Origin: Diplosphaera chodatii
Taxonomy: Eukaryota > Chlorophyta > Trebouxiophyceae > Prasiolales > Stichococcaceae
Length of the DNA: 64,000 nt
Assembly: GCA_032358165.1 (NCBI GenBank)
Contig: JAALGY010000001.1
Coordinates: 1,116,001-1,180,000 of the forward strand
Direction of reading: 5' to 3'
Below the pieces are notes generated by a model. The model saw only the letters and a program-made list of their open reading frames with translations, was not told the DNA's origin and did no database searches. Both the position numbers and the translations under genes were made by a program. This document shows, piece by piece, positions 57,078 to 64,000 of this stretch (its first letter is position 1; each line of letters starts with the position of its first letter).

Positions 57078-58493
57078 ATGACGATCTGCACGCGTTCGTT
57101 CTCTGACGTTGTCTCCTCAACAGATGCGGCGATGGACTGGGCGACGGTTGCGTCACTGAGTGACCTGGCTGCACTCCGGAAGATCGCCAAACGGTACAAC
57201 GTGTCTGTGCGCAGGGGCGCCAACGCAGAAACGGTTCGTCGGCAGCTACACGCCGTCATGGAGCCAATGGACGGCATTGCGGACGCTGCACTTGCAGAGT
57301 TTTCGGTGTCGGACTCCAGCGCCGATTTGAGTCAGCAGTCCTGCACGCACAACGCGGCACCCATCAGCGAGGCCTATACGGCGCCTGCTGCTCAGCAGCG
57401 GCCACCCAGGGGCCCCCTGCGTGGACTTGCATGCGTGCATGCAACTGCAGATGATGCTGACTTGGATCACGTGACTGCCCAGACTGCTCAGGGTGATTCC
57501 AGTGCAGGCTGTGCAGTCCCACAGCCCTCGTCCAACGCTGCCATTGCGCCATACTTGCGCAGGATTGCGTCTCTTGAGGCCGAGGTGCAGCAGCTGAAGC
57601 TTGAGGCAGCAGCACATCAGCAAGCGGCACTGCAGCAGCAATGCCAGCCAGTCAAGCTTGTCATACATGTGCAGCAGCCACAGCCCAACAGCAGCAGCCA
57701 GGAGCAGCAGATGGCACCGGACAGGCAGCATGAAGCTTCAGAGCAGCATGCAGCACCCGCGCCAGCAGCTCCCAGCAGCCAGCCTGCAACATCAGCAATG
57801 GCATCAGCAGCAGCATTGCCACAGCAGCCAACAGCAACCAGCCGGCCCAGCATTGATCCACAACAGCAGCCGCGGCTCCCAGCACGCAGCAGCAGCACTG
57901 CTTCAGCAGCATGGGTCTTCAGCGGCTTGGATTTTGCAGCAGGCAGCAGCAGCGATGTTGCCGCAGCGGCAGTACAGGGTTTCTGCACCAGCAAGCTTTG
58001 CTTGCAAGATGCTGCACAGCACATCACCGTGATGCGTGTCAGCAAGCAGAAGACCGGTCTGGCTGTTGTCAGCATTGACGATGGTGCTTTTGTGCGCAGG
58101 ATGTGCAGCGCGAAAGCGCGCCTTCCCCGCACTTGCGGTGTTTCAGTTTTTGAGAGTGTGGCACCGCAGCGTCGGGACGCAGCGGCACAGCTGCGCAGGA
58201 GCCAGCACCATGCAGCCCAGGACGCAGCTCCGGTGGCGAACGCACGCCGCGCAGCCGCAGATGCTATGCAATTTGCACAGCATCACCTCGCGCCGCGCCG
58301 GCAGCGGCGGCCAAGCGCTCTTGGCCCTCACCCTGCTGTTGCTCCCCTTGGCATTGCATCACGCTTTGCTGTGCTGCCCGTTGAGCCCACTTCTCACACA
58401 TCACCTGGTGGCCCCACTTTGGCTGAGGGAACATCACCCTCTCCAGCAAAGGCGCCAGCCACCCCCAAACCCACCCCCAACCATGTCTGCTAG
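57078..58493 (+). CDS. LINE-A ORF1 protein
   Basis: 471 aa. The N-terminal third reads MDWATVASLSDLAALRKIAK and ETVRRQLHAVME, a possible SAP-like helical DNA-binding segment. A coiled-coil (about residues 155-185, PYLRRIASLEAEVQQLKLEA) is followed by a Gln/Ser/Ala-rich stretch. The C-terminal part (HITVMRVSKQKTGLAVVSID, GVSVFESVAP) could be an RRM-like fold of the kind found in L1-type ORF1 proteins, but I am not certain. No CCHC knuckle seen. It ends NHVC with TAG at 58491-58493. The likely role is RNA binding and chaperoning of the element transcript, by family analogy. Confidence 0.75.
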   Translation: MTICTRSFSDVVSSTDAAMDWATVASLSDLAALRKIAKRYNVSVRRGANAETVRRQLHAVMEPMDGIADAALAEFSVSDSSADLSQQSCTHNAAPISEAYTAPAAQQRPPRGPLRGLACVHATADDADLDHVTAQTAQGDSSAGCAVPQPSSNAAIAPYLRRIASLEAEVQQLKLEAAAHQQAALQQQCQPVKLVIHVQQPQPNSSSQEQQMAPDRQHEASEQHAAPAPAAPSSQPATSAMASAAALPQQPTATSRPSIDPQQQPRLPARSSSTASAAWVFSGLDFAAGSSSDVAAAAVQGFCTSKLCLQDAAQHITVMRVSKQKTGLAVVSIDDGAFVRRMCSAKARLPRTCGVSVFESVAPQRRDAAAQLRRSQHHAAQDAAPVANARRAAADAMQFAQHHLAPRRQRRPSALGPHPAVAPLGIASRFAVLPVEPTSHTSPGGPTLAEGTSPSPAKAPATPKPTPNHVC

Positions 58494-58520
58494 GGGTGTT
58501 GGGGCCGGGCTGCGCCCGGC
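58491..58520 (+). promoter_or_regulatory. Candidate UAG stop-readthrough signal between LINE-A ORF1 and ORF2
   Basis: TAG at 58491-58493 separates two ORFs in the same frame. Ten nucleotides downstream is a perfect hairpin: GCCGGGC (58504-58510), loop TGC, GCCCGGC (58514-58520). No stop occurs in frame between 58494 and the conserved endonuclease start (about 58551), and no ATG is available in frame before the endonuclease motifs. Confidence 0.6.
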
Positions 58521-61289
58521 GCAATCCGGTCCCCTAACAGCGCCCTGTCTGTGCTGAGCCTGAACGTCCAGGGGTGGCTGACCAGAGATGCATCTGCGCT
58601 ATCGCAGGTCATCAAGGCGGCTGACTTCGACGTGCTGGCCTTCAGCGAGACGTGGGCGCGGGAGGGGACCGACGCGCCGGAGCTGGACGGCTTCACATCC
58701 GTCCTTCACCTGCCGCGGAGCCGGCGTCAGCAGCGTGGCGGTGCACGTGGCGGCCTCGCTGTCTACGTCGCCGACAAGCTTGCATCATCGGTGACACACT
58801 TGTCAACTGGACCCCAAAACTGCTATGCTGTTTTGAGGTTTGACAAGGCTGCCGGTCAGGAGGAGGATGCTTACATGATTCCATGCTACATACCACCCGA
58901 GGGAAGCCCATCCTTTGATGGCAAGGGCCCTGCGGTCTGGGAGGCGTTACGTGAGGAGGTGAGCGCCACCTGCCGCATGGGGCATGTGTTTGTTGTTGGA
59001 GACTTGAACGCACGCACCAGCACCTGCCCGGACTTTCCGGGATCTGTCGATCACCCTGTCACAGAGGAGTTCCTGCCCTCCACCGCCCCTCCTGTGCAGT
59101 CACAGCGGCACAGCCGCGACAGCAGGGAGCGGCCCAACAGGTGGGGCAGGGCTCTGCTTGACATGTGTGTTGAGACATCCGTCAGGATTGCTAACGGTCG
59201 TGTCTCAGGAGATGAGGAGGGACAGGTCACTTTTGTTAGCCAAAGTCAGGTGGGCAGCAGCCTGATTGACTATGTGCTTGCAAGTGCTGATGCATTCCCT
59301 TTGATTCATTCCCTAACAGTACTCCCCGCTCCTGAGTCGGACCATGCAGCCTTGCATCTGCTCATCAAGAGGACCGCCGCCGCTCAGCAGCCGCTCCCAC
59401 GTCGCCAGCGCCGCCGCCATCAGCAGCAGCAACCGCAGCAGCCCACGACCCAGCAGCCCCTGCGCCTCGGCGCAGCGCAGCTGGAAGTGTGGCAGCAGCG
59501 CCTGCAGCAGCCTGATGCGGCAGCCCAACTGGTCGACATTGCAGCGGCAGCAGATGCCGCCCAGGTACCCGATGACATGCATGCTGTGGGCATGCAGTTC
59601 GATCAGCTCATTGAGACCACGCAGGCTGAGGTGGCTGCAACGGCGCCGGCCGCCAAGGGGCGGCGGCGGGACCGCAACGCTGTGCCTCGCTGGTGGGATG
59701 CTGACCTGGCCCGCGGACGCCGCGCAGCGCGGCAAGCCGCGCGGCGCGACCCGCAGTCACCGGCTGCTCGTGCGCTCCGCCAGCAGTACCAGCACCTGCT
59801 ACGCCGCACACAGCGCCAGTGGACCCGCAGTCAGGCTCTTGCCCTCACTGAACTGGCTCGATCAACCAACTCCAAAAAGTTCTGGCAAAAGTTCAAACCT
59901 GCTAAGAAGCGGGCGTGTCCCATAGCAGATGATGTGATGCTTGACTCCTTCCGGAAACTGCTGGATGCCCCCACAGTTTCATCAAGCAACTTCCCTTACC
60001 GCTTTCCAAGCACTGCAGGTACCTCGGGTAGTGGTGCTGCGCCACCTTTTGCCGACGGGAGCGAGCTCAACTCGCCCTTCACAGCCGGCGCCGTGCAACA
60101 GGCTATAGGAGCCCTGCGCGGAGGCAAAGCAACGGTGGGCCTGCTCAAATTGGATGCTTTATCTGTTGCAGCGGCGCAGCTTGCACCTTGTCTTGCATCT
60201 GTTTTTAACGCTTGTCAAAGGGTGGCAGCGTTGCCAAGGGGCTGGGCTCTGTGCGGCATCACGCCGATTCACAAGGGGGGCGACACATCCGATCCGGGTA
60301 ATTACCGTGGCATTGCTGTTGGCTCTTTATTGGCAAAGCTGTATGCTTGCATGCTTAACGAAAAGCTTATGAGGTGGACCGAGCAGCACCAGCTGCGCGC
60401 ACGCGGACAAGCGGGCTTCCGCAAGGACCACCGCACCACCGATCAGACCTTCGTCTTTCGCACCCTCATTGAGAAGGCCAAGGCAGATAAGCAGCCTCTA
60501 TACTCTTGCTTTGTCGATTTCAAGAAAGCATACGACACTGTACCTCGTGATTTGCTTTGGGAGAAGCTGCAGCGGATTGGGGTGCATGGGGAGTTTCTGA
60601 GGGGCGTGCAGGCACTGTATGCTGATGTGCCCATGGCACTGCAGTTTGAGGGGGGAATGTCCGACACATTTCAGAGCACTCTGGGGGTTAAGCAGGGATG
60701 TCCACTATCTCCAACCCTTTTCGGGATTTACATTGACGATTTCCAAGCGGAGCTGGAGGCTGCCGGCGCGGACCTGGACCTGCCCACCCTGTGTGGTGTG
60801 CAGGCACCTGCCCTCTTCTATGCAGATGATCTGGACCTGGTGTCCACATCCGTACGCGGCCTGCAGGCGCAGCTCGACCTGCTGGAGTCGTACTGCAAGC
60901 GGTGGCGCCTCACCGTCAACGTGAAGAAGACTAAGGTCGTGGTGTACGGAGCCCGCACTTCCCTTACCGCTATCCATTCATTGGACACCGTTCAGGGACC
61001 GGGTTCGATCCCTGGCGGTGGCGGAAGTTTCGGGTCTAGTTCCGTGTGGGACCAACCCACCCCACCCTATGCAAGTGGTTGCTTCGGCAATCTGCCCTCC
61101 ATGGTTTGTGTATATAAGTCGTTGAAAAACGCAATACACAAACAGCCTTCCGGTCAAAGGTCCTTTTCCATCGCTATTTGCACTTCCCTTACCGCTATCC
61201 ATTCCAGCCCAGGCTGCTGCACCACCGGTTCTCACCTACATGCATGCTCCCATCGAAGTGCTGGACTCGTTTACATATTTGGGGGTTGA
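58494..61289 (+). CDS. LINE-A ORF2: endonuclease and reverse transcriptase, truncated by element X
   Basis: The frame continues from ORF1 past the UAG. Endonuclease motifs: SVLSLNVQGWLTRD (Asn), FDVLAFSETWAREG (Glu), GGLAVYVAD, VFVVGDLNARTS, SSLIDYVLAS and APESDHAALHLLI (SDH). A Gln/Arg-rich linker follows, then the reverse transcriptase: WALCGITPIHKGGDTSDPGN, YRGIAVGSLLAKLYACMLN, QAGFRKDHRTTDQTFVF, SCFVDFKKAYDTVPRDLLWE (first catalytic Asp), GVKQGCPLSPTLFGIYIDDF and ALFYADDLDLVS (YADD). The thumb ends at KKTKVVVYGA, where element X enters at 60955 and the frame is lost at 61289. The family resembles L1-like algal LINEs. There is no RNase H domain. The endonuclease and RT active sites look intact. 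Confidence 0.88.
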   Translation, partial: GCWGRAAPGAIRSPNSALSVLSLNVQGWLTRDASALSQVIKAADFDVLAFSETWAREGTDAPELDGFTSVLHLPRSRRQQRGGARGGLAVYVADKLASSVTHLSTGPQNCYAVLRFDKAAGQEEDAYMIPCYIPPEGSPSFDGKGPAVWEALREEVSATCRMGHVFVVGDLNARTSTCPDFPGSVDHPVTEEFLPSTAPPVQSQRHSRDSRERPNRWGRALLDMCVETSVRIANGRVSGDEEGQVTFVSQSQVGSSLIDYVLASADAFPLIHSLTVLPAPESDHAALHLLIKRTAAAQQPLPRRQRRRHQQQQPQQPTTQQPLRLGAAQLEVWQQRLQQPDAAAQLVDIAAAADAAQVPDDMHAVGMQFDQLIETTQAEVAATAPAAKGRRRDRNAVPRWWDADLARGRRAARQAARRDPQSPAARALRQQYQHLLRRTQRQWTRSQALALTELARSTNSKKFWQKFKPAKKRACPIADDVMLDSFRKLLDAPTVSSSNFPYRFPSTAGTSGSGAAPPFADGSELNSPFTAGAVQQAIGALRGGKATVGLLKLDALSVAAAQLAPCLASVFNACQRVAALPRGWALCGITPIHKGGDTSDPGNYRGIAVGSLLAKLYACMLNEKLMRWTEQHQLRARGQAGFRKDHRTTDQTFVFRTLIEKAKADKQPLYSCFVDFKKAYDTVPRDLLWEKLQRIGVHGEFLRGVQALYADVPMALQFEGGMSDTFQSTLGVKQGCPLSPTLFGIYIDDFQAELEAAGADLDLPTLCGVQAPALFYADDLDLVSTSVRGLQAQLDLLESYCKRWRLTVNVKKTKVVVYGARTSLTAIHSLDTVQGPGSIPGGGGSFGSSSVWDQPTPPYASGCFGNLPSMVCVYKSLKNAIHKQPSGQRSFSIAICTSLTAIHSSPGCCTTGSHLHACSHRSAGLVYIFGG
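60955..61205 (+). mobile_element. Element X copy 3, complete (251 bp)
   Basis: Direct terminal repeats of 25 bp (60955-60979 and 61180-61204, GCACTTCCCTTACCGCTATC plus CATTC), flanked by a 5-bp target duplication AGCCC (60950-60954 and 61206-61210). The uninterrupted site is visible in copy A2 at about 49547-49556. Internal features: GGGACCGGGTTCGATCCCTG at 61000-61016, matching the tRNA B box, and TGTGTAT...ATACACA inverted repeats around TATATAA (61107-61140). No coding capacity. Confidence 0.9.
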
Positions 61290-62278
61290 CATTTCCAGTC
61301 GTAGTTCTTTTGCTGCCGCTAGCATCGGCAGAGCGGCCTCCGCCCAGCGCGCCGCACTTGCATTGCAGCATCGTTGCCATGACCTGAGCTTGCATGACCC
61401 AGCACTGCAGCTGCACTTGTTCGATGCACTAGTACGTCCTGTTATGCTTTATGGTGTCGAAACATGGGGACCGGGGGCGTTGTGCGGTAGTGGCATGGAC
61501 ACTTGTGAGCTTGTCCATCGGAAGTTTCTTCGGTCTGTTCTTGGAGTGCGTACAGGCACTCCCAACGTGGCGGTGTTGGGGGAGCTTGGGCGATTCCCGG
61601 TGGCACACACGGCAACGCTGGCCATCTGCCGGTTCTGGAACCGGCTGGTCGCAATGCCGGACACACGCCTCACCAAGCAGGCATTCCTGGAGAACTGTGC
61701 TCTGGCCACCCGGCCGGGGCGCAGCAAGACCAGCTCAGCATGCTGGGCTGCCCAGGTGTGCTCGTTCCTGCACTTCATGTCACCCATCGTTGACGGCGTG
61801 CCGCAGCGCATTGACACTTCGGTTGTCAGTGCACACCTGCAGCGCCGCACATTCGATGCTGTGAATGGCAGCGACCTGCGCAAAGTGCGTGAGTGGCTGG
61901 GAGTCAGGGGCCCTGTGAACGGTGACAACTACCAGCTGGCCGGCTACTTGCAGGCAGTCGCCTCCAAGACCGGTCGTCGGCGGTTAGCACAGTTTCGGAT
62001 GGGCAGTCACATGCTGGGGGTGGAGACAGGGAGGTGGCAGCGTCTGCCGCGGGCAGAGCGGCTGTGTCAGCGGTGTAGCTGCGGCGTGGTGGATGATGAG
62101 GCGCACATGGTCTGGGGGTGTCCAGCTCTAGTAGATCAGAGGGTGCAGCATTCTGAGCTGTTTCAGGACAGCGACATCACCTCAGTGGCGGACTTTATGC
62201 AGCAGGATGCCGGGCAACTGGCAGCCTTTTTGCGGGTTTGTCATGATCATTGTGCCGCTATCCATTCCATGTGCAGAG
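61206..62278 (+). pseudogene. LINE-A5 ORF2 C-terminal part, separated by element X
   Basis: Resumes AQAAAPPVLTYMHAPIEVLD and continues through VRTGTPNVAVLGELGR and the finger LCQRCSCGVVDDEAHMVWGC, almost identical to copy A2. A 19-bp change at 62255-62273 shifts the frame after CHDHCA, so the normal ending (ELEGCTSNLD in A2) is lost. Confidence 0.85.
62255..62269 (+). mobile_element. 15-bp element X terminal-repeat footprint
   Basis: CCGCTATCCATTCCA is inserted between duplicated TGTG (62251-62254 and 62270-62273) in the LINE-A5 ORF2 end. The uninterrupted sequence in copy A2 reads ATTGTGCAGAG. The 15 bp match the inner end of the element X terminal repeat. Confidence 0.75.
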
Positions 62279-62439
62279 TTGGAGGGGTGTACATCCAACC
62301 GGGCTTGAGTGGAACCATCCTGTCAGCGGGGAGTGAACGGTTTCGGACACGACTCGTTGTGCATGTTGCTCTGGGTTATTCCGCCAGAGCCTGTGGCTAG
62401 GCCAAAATGGCCCACCACCAGTATGTAATCAATGGCAAA

Positions 62440-63311
62440 TGCCTGATGCCATCCCCGAGGGCTTCGTCTCCCACCTGGTCGATCTGGCTCCGGCGCTCTC
62501 GTCACAGGCGGCTGACGCCGCCCTGCAGGAGGTCCGCCAATCAGAGCCGGTGCTCTGGAACACCTGGACCACTTGCGGTAATGGACTTGCCATCCCTGGC
62601 GCGCTGCTGCCGTCACTCGACCGCATCCTTCGCCGCCACGACGACAGCTGCCCACCGGCCGGCCACTGGGTCCCCCACACAGACGTCGACGTGGCCGTCG
62701 CCTCGATGCCCGACAGCTGTGTCATGGAAGCGGGCCACTTGGCCCTGTTGTCGGAGGTATTGCACATGGACGACACAGACGCTCACGCCCCTCTCGACCA
62801 CATCCTCACCGAGTGGGCCTCCTCCCTGCCAGCATCCGACCTCAACCGACACCGCTCACACGGCGTTCCCCTGACGCCCGTCGCCCTCCATCTCCTCACG
62901 GCAACCACCAACCGCTGGCGTTGCCACTGGGCAGACCGCCAGACCACCCTCGCCGACATCGCTCGCTGCAACAGGGAGCCGGGCCCCGTGCCCCTCACCA
63001 CTTCGCCATCACCAGCCCCGCCGGAGCAGCCCTGGCTGCAACCTCGCCGGCAGCGCACGCCCCGCACAGGCGCCGCCCGCCACGATGCCGACCTGCCGGG
63101 CACCCGGCGGTCGCATGCGGCCGTGACACGGAGCCAGGGCGCGCTGTCACCCTCCCCGACAGTCACCAGGAGCGGCCGCCTCAGCAGCCGCCCCAGCGCC
63201 TACTGGCTACCCTCGCTGCCCCGCTGGGCTGCAGGCCGGGCCTCCACCGCCACCCGCTTCGACTCACAGACTGGCCGCGGCGCCGCAGGGCGCCGCGGCG
63301 GGGCGCCATGA
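62440..63311 (+). CDS. LINE-B ORF1 C-terminal part, copy C (right of LINE-A5)
   Basis: Resumes at PDAIPEGFVSHLVDLAPALS, nearly identical to 45252-46123, ending GRRGGAP with TGA at 63309-63311. No domain recognised. Downstream of LINE-A5 it has lost its own N-terminus. A few substitutions distinguish it from copy D (PHTDVDV vs PYTDVDV, IARCNRE vs IALCNRE, GTRRSHA vs GTWRSHA). Confidence 0.7.
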
Positions 63312-64000
63312 GCGCCCACGCCGACCGCCCCCTCCTGCGCCTGCTGTCACTGAACGTCAACGGGCTCGCCGACTTGGACAAGCGCCGCGCTCTCTTCGCG
63401 ACGCTGACCAACGGGCCCTGGGACGTCATCTGCCTCCAGGAGACACATCAATGTGCCTCTGACGACGGCAACCAGTGGGCGCAAACGGGGGCGGCCCCGG
63501 GCCAGCCCTGGCCAGGCTGGTCCTTCTGGCGGCAGGGCCCCGCCGCCACCGCTGACCCCGGCGAACGGCGCCGACGCGCCACCGCCGGGGTGGCCATCCT
63601 CATCCGCGAGTCCTGCGGCTGCACTGCCGTCTTTTTGTTTGTTTGTTTGTTTGTTTTTTACAAAGGGCGTCCAGACCAGATCCAAGCTCAAGAACAAGGC
63701 TCTGCGGCACAACGCGGCTTCTCACGTGTGAACGTGAGGGCGGCTGAGTATGTCATCAAAACGTCATGTTCGGCACTGCCGTCGACGAAGTCGGCCCCAG
63801 CACAGACGACGGCCGCCGACTTCGCACTCCATGGTCACCTATACTCCGTCATCACCGCCTACACGCCATGCGATCAACACCCACGCCTGGCCTTCATCCC
63901 CACCCTTGCCGGAGACCTGCCGTCCGCCGACAGCCACCGCACGGTCCTCTTGTGCGGCGACTTCAATTGCATCGACACCGTCCATGATGCCACCCCCACC
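63308..64000 (+). CDS. LINE-B ORF2 endonuclease, copy C, cut by window end
   Basis: Starts at ATG 63308 in the ATGA overlap with ORF1. Same order as copy D: LLRLLSLNVNGLADLDKRRA, PWDVICLQETHQ, then the antisense tail insertion, then ALHGHLYSVITAYTPCDQHP and VLLCGDFNCIDTVHD at the window edge. The SDH motif lies beyond the window. Confidence 0.75.
   Translation, partial: MSAHADRPLLRLLSLNVNGLADLDKRRALFATLTNGPWDVICLQETHQCASDDGNQWAQTGAAPGQPWPGWSFWRQGPAATADPGERRRRATAGVAILIRESCGCTAVFLFVCLFVFYKGRPDQIQAQEQGSAAQRGFSRVNVRAAEYVIKTSCSALPSTKSAPAQTTAADFALHGHLYSVITAYTPCDQHPRLAFIPTLAGDLPSADSHRTVLLCGDFNCIDTVHDATPT
63632..63772 (-). mobile_element. Same tail insertion in the endonuclease of LINE-B copy C
   Basis: 141 bp with the same boundaries and the same 11-bp duplication GCACTGCCGTC (63621-63631 and 63773-63783) as in copy D at 46444-46584, with two or three substitutions (GATCCAAGC, AACGCGGC). 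It is a shared, inherited insertion and not two separate events. Confidence 0.9.

Larger units (their letters stand above)
56702..62439 (+). mobile_element. LINE-A copy A5, near full-length, with element X insertion
   Basis: About 5.7 kb. Layout: 5' untranslated region 56702-57077, ORF1 57078-58493, ORF2 in the same frame after one UAG (to about 62.3 kb, interrupted by element X at 60955-61205 and a 15-bp insert at 62255), 3' untranslated region, and a degenerate tail GTATGTAATCAATGGCAAA. It sits inside LINE-B ORF1. This is the only copy with the 5' half, so it defines the family. Confidence 0.88.
55919..64000 (+). mobile_element. LINE-B copy C (ORF1 and endonuclease), interrupted by complete LINE-A5, running off the window
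   Basis: The left part 55919-56701 corresponds to 44460-45241 of copy D, and the right part from 62440 corresponds to 45252 onward. Ten bases of the target (TCAGAGATGG in copy D) are missing at the junction. The left edge at 55919 abuts the (CAAA)n tail of copy B4, so B4 probably inserted here or truncated this copy. Confidence 0.8.

Noticed and set aside
58036..58557. Alternative 173-codon frame overlapping the end of LINE-A ORF1
   Set aside because: Different frame, Leu/Ser/His composition, no motif; ORF1 and ORF2 frames explain the region.
60990..61030. A functional tRNA gene at the GGTTCGATCCC motif
   Set aside because: No acceptor stem, anticodon arm or A box in the right place; it is only a B-box inside element X.
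1..64000. CRISPR array, bacterial operon, rRNA or organelle origin
   Set aside because: Tandem repeats have no spacers, genes contain spliceosomal introns, and no rRNA or organelle-type sequence was seen.

Overview
This is a nuclear genomic window from a eukaryotic green alga (Chlorophyta). The evidence is intron-dense genes with GT-AG (and at least one GC-AG) introns, acceptors that are almost always TGCAG, CAG/CTG-rich low-complexity coding sequence, and plant-lineage proteins: a BRUTUS-type hemerythrin E3 ligase, VTE6, a plant-type cytosolic methionyl-tRNA synthetase and a plant class II formin. I cannot fix the genus from sequence alone. Exon chains below were built by hand from splice sites, and codon phase was checked at each junction where coordinates are given.

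Positions 1-37,423 are ordinary genic DNA. In order: the 3' part of a membrane-protein gene (+, to 1152); an uncharacterised gene with a Cys cluster (+, to 3099); an 18-exon class II formin (-, 3613-11616); a G-patch protein (+, 12337-13272); a GhrA-type 2-hydroxyacid dehydrogenase (-, 13515 to about 15.5 kb); the RNase P/MRP subunit Rpp30 (+, 16079-18115); a BTS-like iron-sensing E3 ligase with three hemerythrin domains (-, 18463-25126); a Fringe-like glycosyltransferase (-, 25695-28137); methionyl-tRNA synthetase (+, 29015-33312); VTE6/DUF92 phytyl-phosphate kinase (-, 33496-35074); and a DNAJC9-like J-protein (+, 35586-37423). Most neighbours are in divergent or convergent pairs with short gaps. 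I see no shared pathway.

Positions 38,084-64,000 are a nested retrotransposon cluster. Two non-LTR families account for most of it. LINE-A has ORF1, then an ORF2 with endonuclease, YADD reverse transcriptase and a CCHC finger, and ends in TCAATG hexamers. LINE-B has a Pro-rich ORF1, an endonuclease ORF2 starting at an ATGA overlap, a C-terminal zinc-finger region, a 92-bp minisatellite inside its 3' region, and a (CAAA)n tail. A third, ~250-bp non-autonomous element (element X) has direct terminal repeats and a tRNA B-box. Target-site duplications (TSDs) give the insertion order: LINE-B inside LINE-A at 38-43 kb, a near-complete LINE-A inside a LINE-B ORF1 at 56.7-62.4 kb, and element X inside both.

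The most interesting signals are: the LINE-A ORF1/ORF2 junction, where both ORFs share a frame split by one UAG followed by a perfect GC hairpin, with no upstream AUG for the endonuclease; an antisense self-insertion in the LINE-B endonuclease, shared by two copies, that joins the reading frame; a tail-only (CAAA)n insertion with a 12-bp TSD; the three-frame-open 92-bp minisatellite; and a formin whose FH2 domain is interrupted by a second polyproline tract.
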